Assembly (NCBI RefSeq): GCF_900115045.1
Contig: NZ_FOVC01000012.1
Location: 34,330-98,329, forward strand
Reading direction: 5' to 3'
From: Izhakiella capsodis
Lineage (GTDB): Bacteria; Pseudomonadota; Gammaproteobacteria; Enterobacterales; Enterobacteriaceae
DNA length: 64,000 nt
The position numbers and the translations under genes are program-made. Positions 25,439 through 35,457 of the stretch are shown in pieces; within the stretch, counting starts at the first letter, position 1; every line of letters begins with the position of its first letter. The notes under the pieces are model-generated. The model made no database searches, had not been told where the DNA came from, and saw only the letters and a list, made by a program, of their open reading frames with translations.

Positions 25439-25517
25439 GGCAATCTCCTGCAAAATGGGGTGATTTGAGCGATCGCGTCACATCCTGGGCGGGATCGGTT
25501 ATGGCAATAAAGGGTCC

Positions 25518-26249
25518 TCATGAATAAAACGATTGCGCCAGCGATCCCACCAGCAACTGCCAGCCATCCACCAGTACAAAGAGCATCAGCTTAAATGGCA
25601 GCGATACTGTTGCAGGTGGCACCATCATCATCCCAAGCGCCATCAGCACGCTGGCAACCACCAGGTCGATAATTAAAAAAGGAATAAATACGGTGAAACC
25701 AATCTGAAAAGCCGTTTTCAATTCACTGGTAACGTAAGCTGGCAGCAAAATTCGCATTGGCACAGCCTCTGGTCCGGGGATTGGGGGCGTATTTGCCAGG
25801 CGGGCAAACAGTGCTAAGTCGGCTTCACGAGTCTGTCGCAGCATGAAGGTACGCAGCGGCTCAGCCCCTTTTTGCAGTGCGACGTCCATTGATATTTTGT
25901 CCTGGCTGAATGGCAGGTAGGCATCCTGATAAATTTTATCCAGGGTTGGCGACATAATAAAAAAGGTCAGAAATAGCGCCAGACCCAGCAGCACCTGATT
26001 GGGGGGAGCAGATGGCGTGCCCAGCGCGTTACGGAGTAAACCAAATACGATAATGATGCGTGTAAAGCTGGTCATCATCAGTAAAATGGCGGGTAAAAAG
26101 GTCAATGAGGTGATAAACACCAGCGTTTGTACGGGCAGCGACCAGCTTTGTCCACCGTTAGCCGTAGGATGGCTTAACAGGGCAGGTAGCTGAGCATGTA
26201 CCTGGGGAGGGATCAGCAGCAGGCTTATCAGCGGAAGATAACGCTTCAT
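25518..26249 (-). CDS. fliP: Flagellar export apparatus protein FliP
   Basis: 243 residues. It has a cleavable N-terminal signal sequence (LPLISLLLIPPQVHAQ), unusual among export-gate proteins but typical of FliP, then four membrane helices including MTSFTRIIIVFGLLRNALG and a C-terminal GMMMVPPATVSLPFKLMLF. Five copies form the gate pore. The start overlaps the fliO stop by four bases (ATGA). Confidence 0.96.
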   Translation of the reverse strand: MKRYLPLISLLLIPPQVHAQLPALLSHPTANGGQSWSLPVQTLVFITSLTFLPAILLMMTSFTRIIIVFGLLRNALGTPSAPPNQVLLGLALFLTFFIMSPTLDKIYQDAYLPFSQDKISMDVALQKGAEPLRTFMLRQTREADLALFARLANTPPIPGPEAVPMRILLPAYVTSELKTAFQIGFTVFIPFLIIDLVVASVLMALGMMMVPPATVSLPFKLMLFVLVDGWQLLVGSLAQSFYS

Positions 26250-26656
26250 TGTGGTTTACCCGGCCGTTTTAACAGCGTTTGCAGAGCCTGACGGAAATCG
26301 GTCTGTGGCGCTGTCGGTTCGGCGTTCTCATCTGGCACTTTTGGCGGCAGCGTATGAAGATGGACGATTTGCGTGGGCGTTACGCCCAGCACCAACCTGG
26401 CGTCTTCAACGTCTACAATCATTACGCGCTCACGCTGTCCCAGCTGGCAGCTGGCGCTGATATTCAGCGTCTGGTCGCCGGTTTTTCGTCTGACCAGCCC
26501 TGAACGTTTTGCCAGCCAGCCACAGGCGAGGATCAACAGTAAAATGGCCGCCAGCGACCCGCCGACCTGCGTCAGCACTGAGCCGGTGGAGATTGAGTGA
26601 TTTTGCATCAGCGGCTGACCGCTCTGGCCGTTCGTAGTCGACATCATTGATGACAT
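26246..26656 (-). CDS. fliO: Flagellar protein FliO
   Basis: 136-residue single-pass membrane protein (helix about 33-53, LAAILLLILACGWLAKRSG) that helps assemble the FliP pore and is not kept in the finished gate. The cytosolic tail contains the conserved GQRERVMIVDVEDARLVLGV. It is longer at the N-terminus than E. coli FliO (about 121 residues), so a start a few codons downstream is possible. It overlaps fliN by three bases and fliP by four. Confidence 0.9.
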   Translation of the reverse strand: MSSMMSTTNGQSGQPLMQNHSISTGSVLTQVGGSLAAILLLILACGWLAKRSGLVRRKTGDQTLNISASCQLGQRERVMIVDVEDARLVLGVTPTQIVHLHTLPPKVPDENAEPTAPQTDFRQALQTLLKRPGKPQ

Positions 26657-27054
26657 CAGCGGCTCAGGCGGCGCATGCGATCGGATGGCGTAATGATATC
26701 GGTAATACGTACGCCGTATTTGTCATTGACCACCACCACCTCCCCCTGAGCGATCAAATAACCGTTAATCAGGATATCCAGCGGTTCACCGGCGAGGCCA
26801 TCCAGAGCGACCACTGACCCCTGAGTCAATCTTAATAGCTCTTTGATGGTCATTTTGGTTCGCCCTAACTCGACGGTCATTTTTACCGGGATATCCATAA
26901 TCAGATCGATATCCTGTAACGTTCCGGCGCGCTCACTGCTTTCCAGCGTGTTGAAGATGCCATCAGACGATGCGCCTGCCGACTGTTCGTTCAGTGCGTC
27001 AGCCCACAGGTCGTCCGAAGCAATGTCATCGGACGGCTTTTTGCTGTCACTCAT
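26656..27054 (-). CDS. fliN: Flagellar motor switch protein FliN
   Basis: 132 residues. The C-terminal SpoA domain is clear (DIPVKMTVELGRTKMTIKEL, then GSVVALDGLAGEPLDILING) and forms the bottom of the C-ring, where it binds FliH during export. The N-terminal 45 residues are acidic and variable. The gene overlaps fliM and fliO. Confidence 0.96.
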   Translation of the reverse strand: MSDSKKPSDDIASDDLWADALNEQSAGASSDGIFNTLESSERAGTLQDIDLIMDIPVKMTVELGRTKMTIKELLRLTQGSVVALDGLAGEPLDILINGYLIAQGEVVVVNDKYGVRITDIITPSDRMRRLSR

Positions 27055-28055
27055 TTGGGCTGTTCCTCGTTTAGCGAATGTAAAATCGGGTTAATCAGAT
27101 GCTCGACACGCAGGGCGTACTGACCGGTTAAGGTGCCATAATGGCTGGTCAATACCGGGACGCCATCCACATGCGCGATAATGCGATCGGGTTTGTCGAT
27201 AGGAATAATATCCCCGGGTTTGAGTTCAAGAACGCGCGATAAGCGCATTGAAATCTCGGCAAAATTGGCGATCAATTCCAGCTCAGAATGCTGGACCTGA
27301 TTTACCAATGTGTCACGCCAGTAATCATCCTCCTGACGTGAGTTTACCAGCGGCGGATTAACCAGCGTTTCGCGCAGCGGCTCAATCATCGAAAAGGGAA
27401 TACAGATATTGAACTCTCCCATCAGATTGCCGATCTCAACCTGAAAGGTCGTATTAACCACGATATCGTTCGGCGAGGTGGTGATGTTGGTAAACTTCAC
27501 CTGCATCTCTGAACGGACGTATTCGATATCCAGCGGATAGATAGGCTCCCACGCGTCGCGATAGCCTTCTAACGCCAGTTTCAGCATGCGACTAATCACC
27601 CGCTGCTCGGTATGGGTAAATTCACGTCCTTCCACCTTCGTCGGGAAGCGCCCGTCACCGCCAAAGAGATTATCAACCGCGACAAAAACCAGGCCAGGAG
27701 AGAACACCATCAGCGCAGTGCCGCGCAACGGTTTGAGATGGATCAGGTTAAGGTTGGTTGGTACCGGTAAATTGCGAGCGAACTCATGGTACGGCTGGAT
27801 CTTAATGGCACCCACGGTAATATCCGGGCTGCGGCGCAACAGATTAAACAGGGCCATACGATAAGATCGCGCAAAGCGTTCATTGATCAGCTCCAGCGTT
27901 TGCAGGCGTTCACGTACCACACGCCGCTGGGTATTGGGATCGTAGGGGCGGATGCTATTGTCACGTGAGCCAGGAGGCTGTTCTTCCGCCACCCTGTCCG
28001 TGTCGCCGTTGAGCAGTGCGTCAATTTCAGCCTGTGTAAGAGTGCTATCGCCCAT
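27051..28055 (-). CDS. fliM: Flagellar motor switch protein FliM
   Basis: 334 residues. The N-terminal CheY-P-binding segment is present (MGDSTLTQAEIDALLNG), followed by the middle GGxG-containing domain (LFGGDGRFPTKVEGREF) and a C-terminal SpoA domain that pairs with FliN. It sets rotation direction in the C-ring. It starts 7 bases after fliL. Confidence 0.97.
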   Translation of the reverse strand: MGDSTLTQAEIDALLNGDTDRVAEEQPPGSRDNSIRPYDPNTQRRVVRERLQTLELINERFARSYRMALFNLLRRSPDITVGAIKIQPYHEFARNLPVPTNLNLIHLKPLRGTALMVFSPGLVFVAVDNLFGGDGRFPTKVEGREFTHTEQRVISRMLKLALEGYRDAWEPIYPLDIEYVRSEMQVKFTNITTSPNDIVVNTTFQVEIGNLMGEFNICIPFSMIEPLRETLVNPPLVNSRQEDDYWRDTLVNQVQHSELELIANFAEISMRLSRVLELKPGDIIPIDKPDRIIAHVDGVPVLTSHYGTLTGQYALRVEHLINPILHSLNEEQPK

Positions 28056-28062
28056 ATCATCA

Positions 28063-28548
28063 TCACCGCAAAATGAAGGCTGTGAACAGCACGTCGGTCA
28101 CGACCTGAGAAGGTTGTCCAGGCACCAGCGGCGGTGCCAGTACCTCTTTGATTTGTTTAACCAGCGCCTGCTTACCCTGTTCATTGGCCAGCGATGCGGC
28201 ATTCTGGCGTGATAACAACAGCAGTAGCCGACTACGCACTTCCGGTAAATAGTCGTTTAAACGCTGACGCGTTTCTTCGTTGGGCAGGCGCAGAGTAAAA
28301 CCCACGTAAAGCACGCGATCGGGGTCGTTATCAGGATTGACCAGATTAACGGTGAACGTATCCAGGGCAAAAAATACCGGTGCCGGCGCTGGCTCACCCT
28401 TGTTAACATTTGCCGCTTTATTCGTGCTGCCGTGCATTAATTGCCAGACGGTATAACCTCCACTGACCAAGACGGCCAGTATTAATATCACTAGCACCGG
28501 CATCAGTTTTTTTCGTTTGCCGCCTTTGGCTTTCGCTTTATCAGTCAT
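28063..28548 (-). CDS. fliL: Flagellar basal-body protein FliL
   Basis: 161 residues with a basic N-terminus (KAKGGKRKKLMP), one membrane helix at about 15-37 and a periplasmic stomatin-like domain (FFALDTFTVNLVNPD). It surrounds the stator units and supports torque, particularly in swarming. The 150-bp gap upstream (28549-28698) separates it from fliK and probably carries a promoter for the fliL block, though I could not define one. Confidence 0.95.
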   Translation of the reverse strand: MTDKAKAKGGKRKKLMPVLVILILAVLVSGGYTVWQLMHGSTNKAANVNKGEPAPAPVFFALDTFTVNLVNPDNDPDRVLYVGFTLRLPNEETRQRLNDYLPEVRSRLLLLLSRQNAASLANEQGKQALVKQIKEVLAPPLVPGQPSQVVTDVLFTAFILR

Positions 28549-28698
28549 ATTTACTATAACTTCCTGTGATTATTTCAAGGGCGGTGAATCACTCCGCAGC
28601 CTTATGGCTTCGCATCAGTGCAAATTATGCCGCGTCCTGCGCCAGACAATAGGCAGAAAAGACGCGGGTTTTACGGTTACCTTATGCGTTTGTCATTA

Positions 28699-29982
28699 TC
28701 AGGCGAAAATATCAACAGCACCGACACCGCCCACGCGGCGTTGTATCGAGTCCGGTACCGCGATCACTGCCGTATCGCTGTCGCTATCCTTAGCCAGACT
28801 GAATGTATTTCCGCGACTATTGTTGCGCTGCTCCTGCTGACCGGTAAACGCCTGGCCCTGCTGAAATGCATCGCTGCTAACGTTACTTTGCCCCAGGCTA
28901 ATTCCGCTTTCTGCCAGGGCATGTCGCAGATGAGGAATGGCGACCTCAAGCGCGGCACGAACCTGACTGTGACTTGATACCATGTTCAGATTAGCCTGGT
29001 CGTTATGCAGTTGCAGACTGATCTGGATGCTACCTAGATCCTCCGGGTGTAAATGGAGTTCCGCACTGTGCTGGCCGTTGCGACTGAACATCAACACTTG
29101 CTGCCCCAAATGATGTTGCCATTCCTGGCTGCCGAGCTGAGCACTGAGCTGGGCGGCAGGTGGCGCGGTAACCTGGGCGCTCTGAGTGGGCGTTTGCACC
29201 GCACTGGCAGTACTCATCACTGGATGACTTATCGTCGCATTCTGTAGAGAATTTGAGCTTTCTTTATCGGACGTTTTCATGTTGCTGAAAACCTGTTCAA
29301 ACGTTGCGCTTTTCACCTCGCCACTCGGCACGGTGGCTGGCGTGGGTTTATCGGCAGCGGCTGACAAGCCGGCATTTGCGTTATTCGCGGTTTTTACTGC
29401 GCCCGTCTCGCTTTCATGACGATTAGCAGGGGAAAGCAGTGGGATGAGCGTTGCCGTTTTGCTGCTTTTTACGCCTGAGCCGGTGCCGTCGGTTAACTCG
29501 TTGACTTCGATTTTATCAGGCGCAGCAGGCAGCGGTGCGTGCTGCGGCAGCATAGCAAGCAGCGTTTGCAGTGCCTGCATCTCGTGATTATTCAGCGTGG
29601 ATGGTGATGTATCTGCCTTCTGCCCGGTGGTTTTATCTTCGTCGATGTTGCCTCTTTTTTGCAGCAATGTGGTTAGCGCTTCGGAGGTATCTGGCGTCAT
29701 CAGGAGCTTGTTAAGATCGGCGCTTATTGCCTCTTTAGCATCGGCAGCGGTCTGTGCGACATCCATGTTGACCGCCGTGGTTTTACTGACCGCGTTATGA
29801 TGCTTAACCAGGGAAACCAGACGGTCACCGAGTATCTGCAAAAATGCCGGGGCGGAATGATGACCTTGCGGCGCACCATCGGGTGTCAGCAGCGCTTGAT
29901 CTGCGGTCGCGGGATCGCTGCCGACCGCCGTGCTATTGGTAGTGCGACCACTGTGAGTGGTTATCACTGGCAGTGTAATCAT
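28699..29982 (-). CDS. fliK: Flagellar hook-length control protein FliK
   Basis: 427 residues. The N-terminal two thirds are Thr/Ala/Pro-rich and variable, as usual for the molecular ruler. The conserved C-terminal switch domain runs from about 300, with QVLMFSRNGQHSAELHLHPE, then LGSIQISLQL. It is exported through the gate, measures hook length and switches FlhB specificity from hook to filament proteins. The ATG overlaps the fliJ stop. Confidence 0.95.
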   Translation of the reverse strand: MITLPVITTHSGRTTNSTAVGSDPATADQALLTPDGAPQGHHSAPAFLQILGDRLVSLVKHHNAVSKTTAVNMDVAQTAADAKEAISADLNKLLMTPDTSEALTTLLQKRGNIDEDKTTGQKADTSPSTLNNHEMQALQTLLAMLPQHAPLPAAPDKIEVNELTDGTGSGVKSSKTATLIPLLSPANRHESETGAVKTANNANAGLSAAADKPTPATVPSGEVKSATFEQVFSNMKTSDKESSNSLQNATISHPVMSTASAVQTPTQSAQVTAPPAAQLSAQLGSQEWQHHLGQQVLMFSRNGQHSAELHLHPEDLGSIQISLQLHNDQANLNMVSSHSQVRAALEVAIPHLRHALAESGISLGQSNVSSDAFQQGQAFTGQQEQRNNSRGNTFSLAKDSDSDTAVIAVPDSIQRRVGGVGAVDIFA

Positions 29983-30422
29983 TCGCTTTTCCTCAATGAT
30001 GCCCGTTGGGCAAATTCATCCATCCGTTTCTGGTCTAGACGGTTCTCCTGTAACCGTTCATTGGCTACAGCGCGCGCTTGTAACGTCTGATAGGCATGTA
30101 CGCGCTGTTGCTTATCGCGCCACCCTGCCAGCGCCCTCTCCAGGCGTGTATTCCACTGAATTAACTGGCCACGATGTTGCTCAATGGCTCTCTCCAGCGT
30201 CTTGATAAACTGATGGTAGTTGTACCAGCGATCGCTGGGCATACCGTTAACCATGCTGTCATTCAGCTGCAGGCGGTACTCATCCTGATAGCTAAGCAGC
30301 ATAGTTAGCTGATCTTCTGCCTGCTGATGCCCACGACGGACGTCACCCAACTGCGTGACAGCCTTATCCAGCTCCTGCTGTGCCAGGTCGCAGAGGGTGG
30401 CTATGGTATTGTTGCTTAGCAT
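29979..30422 (-). CDS. fliJ: Flagellar export chaperone/stalk protein FliJ
   Basis: 147 residues, almost wholly two long antiparallel helices (coiled coil), rich in Gln, Glu and Arg. FliJ is the central stalk in the FliI ATPase ring and resembles the gamma subunit of F1. It overlaps fliK by four bases and lies 25 bases after fliI. Confidence 0.93.
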   Translation of the reverse strand: MLSNNTIATLCDLAQQELDKAVTQLGDVRRGHQQAEDQLTMLLSYQDEYRLQLNDSMVNGMPSDRWYNYHQFIKTLERAIEQHRGQLIQWNTRLERALAGWRDKQQRVHAYQTLQARAVANERLQENRLDQKRMDEFAQRASLRKSE

Positions 30423-30447
30423 CCTTCATCCCTCGTCAGTGTCACCC

Positions 30448-31812
30448 TCAGTCAAACAGTGCTGCAAGATGCTGAGCGGCATCATCGAAACTGCAGCGTT
30501 CAAAAATATCTTGTTGCAGGAAGCGCGCCATCTCCGGATAGAGTTTAATAGCCAGGTCGAGCTGCGGATCGCTGCCGGCAGCATAGGCACCGACGCTGAC
30601 CAGATCATGATTGCGCTGATAGCTGGACAGCAGCTGTTTAAACTGCCGGACCTGGGCGTAGTGCTTTTCATCGATCAGATGAGTCATGACGCGGCTGATC
30701 GAGGCCTCTATATCAATGGCCGGATAATGACCCGACTCCGCCAGCCGTCGTGACAAGACGACGTGACCGTCGAGGATCGCCCGTGCAGAGTCGGCTATCG
30801 GATCCTGCTGGTCGTCACCCTCGGTCAGAACGGTATAAAACGCGGTAATCGACCCCCCGCCATTTGTGCCGTTACCTGCACGTTCAACCAGTGCTGGCAG
30901 CTTGGCAAATACCGAGGGGGGGTAACCCTTCGTTGCCGGAGGTTCGCCAACTGCCAGGGCAATTTCACGTTGCGCCATCGCGTATCGGGTGAGGGAATCC
31001 ATTATCAGCAACACGTGCTGTCCACGATCGCGAAAATCCTCTGCCACACGCGTGGCATAAGCTGCCCCCTGCATACGCAGTAGGGGGGAAACGTCAGCAG
31101 GCGCGGCGATAACCACCGAGCGGGCGCGCCCTTCGCTGCCAAGAATGTTTTCGATAAAGTCTTTAACTTCACGGCCACGCTCGCCGATCAGCCCGACGAC
31201 AATAACGTCGGCTTTGGTATAGCGTGCCATCATGCCGAGTAAAACGCTTTTACCCACGCCTGAACCCGCAAACAGGCCCATGCGCTGACCGCGACCCACG
31301 GTTAACAGTGCATTAATTGCCCGTACGCCGGTATCCAGAATGTCGGTGATAGGGGTGCGTTGAAGTGGGTTGAATGGTGGCGTGATCAGCGTTGCGCGGT
31401 AGCCAGTGTCGGGTGAGGGCAGATCATCAAGGGGGCGGCCGCTTCCATCGAGCACGCGGCCAAGCAGCTCAGGGCCGAGAGGCAGCTGCTTGCCGCTGTA
31501 TGCATGATCGCTGCTAATACGAGCGTATACTCTGGCACCGGGAAGAATGCCTTCAACCTCTTCCAGTGGCATTAAAAAGAGTTTCTGGCCGTTAAAACCG
31601 ACCACTTCGCTTTCAACGTCGCGGATGTTGTTACCGTTATCACGTTCAATGACGCAGGTAGCACCCAGCGGCAACTGTAACCCGGTGGCTTCCAGCACTA
31701 ATCCGGTTGCGCGCGTCAGGCGCCCGTAGCGGCGTGCTGTCGGCAGCTGCGAAATGCGCTGTTCGAATGCGTCCAGGCTCTCTAACCAGTTCGAGAGGCG
31801 ATGCGTCATCAC
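30448..31812 (-). CDS. fliI: Flagellar export ATPase FliI
   Basis: 454 residues, F1-beta-like. Walker A GLFAGSGVGKSVLLG is at about residues 175-189, and VLLIMDSLTRYAMAQREIA is the Walker B region. The N-terminal beta-barrel and the C-terminal helical domain (AHYAQVRQFKQLLSS-like region) are intact. It powers unloading of substrates at the cytosolic face of the export gate. The ATG overlaps the fliH stop. Confidence 0.97.
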   Translation of the reverse strand: MMTHRLSNWLESLDAFEQRISQLPTARRYGRLTRATGLVLEATGLQLPLGATCVIERDNGNNIRDVESEVVGFNGQKLFLMPLEEVEGILPGARVYARISSDHAYSGKQLPLGPELLGRVLDGSGRPLDDLPSPDTGYRATLITPPFNPLQRTPITDILDTGVRAINALLTVGRGQRMGLFAGSGVGKSVLLGMMARYTKADVIVVGLIGERGREVKDFIENILGSEGRARSVVIAAPADVSPLLRMQGAAYATRVAEDFRDRGQHVLLIMDSLTRYAMAQREIALAVGEPPATKGYPPSVFAKLPALVERAGNGTNGGGSITAFYTVLTEGDDQQDPIADSARAILDGHVVLSRRLAESGHYPAIDIEASISRVMTHLIDEKHYAQVRQFKQLLSSYQRNHDLVSVGAYAAGSDPQLDLAIKLYPEMARFLQQDIFERCSFDDAAQHLAALFD

Positions 31813-32510
31813 AGCTCTCCCGGTGCCGCAAGGCGGCAGAGTTCATGCCAGCGGGTGGCGATGCTGGCATCAAGGTCGCCATCTTCCGCACTGACTTTGC
31901 AACCGCCGGGGTGAATGGCGGCGTCGGCCAGCAGGCGCCAGCCGTACAGGCCCAGGGTCGCGCCCAGGCTATTTTCCACCTGCTGGAAATCATCGGGATG
32001 AACCCGCAGTGTCGGCTTACCGCTGAGCACAGGCTCCTGCTGGATCATGTTTTGGATCTGGCGCAGCAGGGCGCTACCGTCTACATGAGGCGACTGACCG
32101 AGCACCTGGCGAGCGGCCTCCAGCGCCAGCTGCATCAGACGTGAAACGATGACGCTGTCCAGCGCCTCCAGCGTGTGATGAAATCCTGAAACCAGCTGCT
32201 GCATACGCGCCTGAAGCGGAGCCTGCTGTTGCTGTGCTTCGGCCAGTCCCTGTTGGTAACCGGCGTCATAGCCTGCCTGTTGGCCTTCGGCATAGCCTTT
32301 TTGCTGGCCTTCAGCGTAGCCAATACCCTGCGCTTCGCTGCGCACCTGCATCTGTATCTGCTCCAGGTCGCGCTGGCGTTGATTAATTTCAGCCAGCTGG
32401 CTCTCTTCCGCCGATTCGGGCAGTGACAACGGCTCAATCACCGGGCGGTCAAGCAACGACAAATCCTGCGGCTGCCAGCGTTTCCATGGCAGTAAGCTGT
32501 TATCAGACAT
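31809..32510 (-). CDS. fliH: Flagellar export ATPase regulator FliH
   Basis: 233 residues from the ATG at 32510 (MSDNSLLPWKRWQPQDL). The longer open frame reaching 32591 lies inside fliG. The Trp residues near the N-terminus anchor FliH to FliN. A Gly-rich helical repeat GYAEGQQKGYAEGQQAGYD at about 75-95 (GxxxG repeats) is the family's hallmark. The C-terminal domain resembles the V/F-type delta stator subunit. It overlaps the end of fliG by 8 bases. Confidence 0.95.
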   Translation of the reverse strand: MSDNSLLPWKRWQPQDLSLLDRPVIEPLSLPESAEESQLAEINQRQRDLEQIQMQVRSEAQGIGYAEGQQKGYAEGQQAGYDAGYQQGLAEAQQQQAPLQARMQQLVSGFHHTLEALDSVIVSRLMQLALEAARQVLGQSPHVDGSALLRQIQNMIQQEPVLSGKPTLRVHPDDFQQVENSLGATLGLYGWRLLADAAIHPGGCKVSAEDGDLDASIATRWHELCRLAAPGEL

Positions 32511-33495
32511 AGGTCTCCTCGCCGCCACCAATGGCCATCTCACCACTTTCGGCCAGACGGCGAACAATAAGCAAAATAGCTTTCTGCTCACTCTCTACGG
32601 CTGACATGCGAACCGGGCCACGGTTGGCCAGATCGTCTCGCAGAATGTCTGCCGCGCGCTGTGACATATTGCGCAGGAATTTCTCGCGTAGCGGCTGATC
32701 GGCGCCTTTCAGGGCGATCAGCAGCGATTCTGACTCCACTTCCTGTAACAGGCGCTGAATGCTGCGATCGTCGACTTCCAGTAAATTTTCGAACAGGAAC
32801 ATTTCATCGATAATTTTCTGTGCCAGCTCGCCGTCGAAAGCGCGGACCGCGTCCATGACCGCTTCTTCCTGCTGACTCTTCATCAGATTGATAATTTCGG
32901 CGGCAGTACGAATACCCCCCATCTTTGCCCGCTTAAGGTTTTGACCGTCCAGCAGGTTGTTGAGCACTTCAGTCAGTTCTGCCAGCGCTGCCGGCTGCAC
33001 ACCACCAAAGGTGGCGATACGTAACATAACGTCGTGGCGCAGACGCTCATCGAACAGTGCCAGAATATCCGCTGCCTGGGCGCGCTTCAGATGTACCATG
33101 ATGGTGGCAATGATCTGTGGATGTTCGTCGCGAATGAGGTCAGCGGCAGACTGCGGCTCCATGAAGTTGAGCGTTTCCATTCCGGAGGTGGTTTCCCGCG
33201 TCTCAAGAATATCTTCCAGCAGGCTGGAGGCGCGTTCTTCACCCAGCGCTTTAACCAGCACCGAGCGCAGATAGTCACCGGAGTTAACGCTCAGCGCGGC
33301 AAACTGTTCGGCATTCGCCTCAAATTCGCGTAGCACGTCGGTCAACTGTTTATGCGAAACCTGTGGCATATTAGAGATGGCTGAACTCAACTGCTGCACT
33401 TCACGTTGATTGAGGTGTTTAAATACCTCGGCGGCGCGATCTTCACCGATAGTCATGATCAGGACCGCACTTTTTTGGGTTCCGGTGAGACTCAT
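32503..33495 (-). CDS. fliG: Flagellar motor switch protein FliG
   Basis: 330 residues with N, middle and C armadillo-like domains. The EHPQI motif is seen at about 125 (RDEHPQIIATIMVHLK). In the C-domain, DDRSIQRLLQEVES and LREKFLRNMSQRAADI hold the charged residues that meet MotA. It links the MS ring (FliF) to the C-ring. The start overlaps the fliF stop by four bases. Confidence 0.97.
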   Translation of the reverse strand: MSLTGTQKSAVLIMTIGEDRAAEVFKHLNQREVQQLSSAISNMPQVSHKQLTDVLREFEANAEQFAALSVNSGDYLRSVLVKALGEERASSLLEDILETRETTSGMETLNFMEPQSAADLIRDEHPQIIATIMVHLKRAQAADILALFDERLRHDVMLRIATFGGVQPAALAELTEVLNNLLDGQNLKRAKMGGIRTAAEIINLMKSQQEEAVMDAVRAFDGELAQKIIDEMFLFENLLEVDDRSIQRLLQEVESESLLIALKGADQPLREKFLRNMSQRAADILRDDLANRGPVRMSAVESEQKAILLIVRRLAESGEMAIGGGEETYV

Positions 33496-35216
33496 TGTTC
33501 GTCCTTCATCCAGTTGCGGATAACCAACGCGACGACGCGCGGATCGTTCTCAGACATTTCTCGGATACGTTGGCTCATCATTTCAGCACTCATACGGTTT
33601 TGAGACTTACGTTCCTGATCCTGTTCATCTTTTGACAGTGACACGGTGACCGCATCATCTTCGGCCGCGTGCTGGCGCATGGCGATAACTTCAGCGGCTA
33701 AGCGCTCCTGCTCTGCTTTGCGGCGCAATTGCGGGCGAATCAGTTTGCGATACAGTATCCATGCCGCAATCACCACCAGTAACCAGCGCCCAATGCCCAT
33801 AAGCTGGTCAATGAATGATTGCTGCTGCCAGAACGGCAGGTCTCCGCCCGTAGTATCAACCTGATTGAACGGCGAGTTCACCACGTTCAGACTATCACCG
33901 CGTGCAGCGGTATAACCCATAGCCTCACGGCTTAAATCCTCGATTTGCTTGAGTTGAGCACGGCTCAGTGCAACCGGTTTACCGGCAGCATCACTGTGAT
34001 AATTCACTACGACGGCCACCGACAGGCGCTGGACGTCACCCACGTTTATCTTTGTATGACGGATCGTCCGGTCAAGTTCATAGTTAACGGTGTTATCTCG
34101 ACGCGTATTTGACGGAGTACGGCTGTTAGCGTTGTTGGTGGTGGTCGTCGCGTTATTCGCTACGCCGTTGTTACCATTAGGATTCGCCTGGGCCTGGCCG
34201 TTTGTCGCCTTATTGTTCGGCGTAGTAATAGGCGCAGTATTTGCCGGTGGCGGCTGGTTTGTCAGTGCGCCCGGCACGCCGCCTGGATACTCTCCACCAA
34301 TTTGCTCACTCTCTGAGGTCTGGCGGGAACGAATAGCCTGGCTATCCGGCGTATTATTCGGCTTGTACTGCTCATTGGTTTGCTCGCTGGTGTCGAAGTT
34401 AATCTGCGCGGTAACCTGGGCGTGAACGTTGCCGTTCCCCACCAGCGGAGAGAGAATATTTTCGATGCGTTGCTGATAGCGGGCTTCGACATCAGCGGTA
34501 TATTTCAGCTGTGCGTCATTCAGGTCGCGCCCGGTAGGATCGGATTTAGTCAGCAGACGGCCTGTCTGATCCACCACCGTCACGTTACCCGGCGGCAGGC
34601 CGGCAACACTGCTGGAAACCATATGAACGACGGCTGAAATCTGACCATCATCCAGCGCTCGCCCCGGCTGCAGAGTCAGAGTCACTGATGCTGAGGGACT
34701 CTTTTGTTCACGCACAAACAGCGTGGGTTTTGGCATCGCGAGATGGACCCGCGCGCTTTTTACCGGGCCAAAGGTTTCGATAGTACGGGCCAACTCGCCT
34801 TCCAGTGCGCGCTGATAGTTGACCTGCTCACTAAACTGACTGATACCAAATTTTTCTTTATCCAGCAGTTCAAAGCCGACGCCACCGCCTTTAGGTAGCC
34901 CTTGTTGCGCCAGACGCATGCGCAGCTCCGGGACCTTATCGGCTGGCACCATAATTGCCCCGGTGTTTTCATCGAGATGATAAGGTACGTTCATCTGCGT
35001 CAGTTGGGTAACAATCGCGCCGCCATCTTCATTCGATAAATTATTATAAAGCACCCGAAAGTCTGGTTGGTTAGCCCAGAGCACCAGCGCGATAACCACA
35101 GCAACGGCAGCGGCGCTGGCAACCACGATTGGGAAACGTGGGTTAGCGCGCAGCTTTGCCAGAAGATCATTCAGACCTTTTTTCTCCGGCTTATCCTGTG
35201 TAGCAGTTGCATTCAT
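33492..35216 (-). CDS. fliF: Flagellar MS-ring protein FliF
   Basis: 574 residues with two membrane helices (about 30-48 and about 455-475), between them the ring-building motifs (VPYHLDENTGAIMVPADKV, then LEGELARTIETFGPVKSARV). The periplasmic loop of about 300-380 is low-complexity, rich in Asn/Thr/Pro, as usual. The C-terminus (ENDPRVVALVIRNWM) binds FliG. It heads the fliFGHIJK block and is divergent from fliE over a 241-bp gap that should hold the FlhDC-dependent promoters of both. Confidence 0.97.
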   Translation of the reverse strand: MNATATQDKPEKKGLNDLLAKLRANPRFPIVVASAAAVAVVIALVLWANQPDFRVLYNNLSNEDGGAIVTQLTQMNVPYHLDENTGAIMVPADKVPELRMRLAQQGLPKGGGVGFELLDKEKFGISQFSEQVNYQRALEGELARTIETFGPVKSARVHLAMPKPTLFVREQKSPSASVTLTLQPGRALDDGQISAVVHMVSSSVAGLPPGNVTVVDQTGRLLTKSDPTGRDLNDAQLKYTADVEARYQQRIENILSPLVGNGNVHAQVTAQINFDTSEQTNEQYKPNNTPDSQAIRSRQTSESEQIGGEYPGGVPGALTNQPPPANTAPITTPNNKATNGQAQANPNGNNGVANNATTTTNNANSRTPSNTRRDNTVNYELDRTIRHTKINVGDVQRLSVAVVVNYHSDAAGKPVALSRAQLKQIEDLSREAMGYTAARGDSLNVVNSPFNQVDTTGGDLPFWQQQSFIDQLMGIGRWLLVVIAAWILYRKLIRPQLRRKAEQERLAAEVIAMRQHAAEDDAVTVSLSKDEQDQERKSQNRMSAEMMSQRIREMSENDPRVVALVIRNWMKDEQ

Positions 35217-35457
35217 TATTGCGCCCTGTCTGACAGCGGACCGAATTGATGGATGTAGTGTCGTAACAAAACTGACTCCCTGAACCGTTGGCTAAAGTGG
35301 TGTAACCCAACTTTGATAGCTGCCATTATTTTCAGAAAAGCCAAATTCGATGGCTTGATAAGCTGCGTTTTTTGCTTTTATTTAGCGTCTTTGCCTTATT
35401 GGCTTTGTGGTAGCGTTAACGGGAACTTAAAAGTGTGGTCAATCAGCGGGGTAAAAT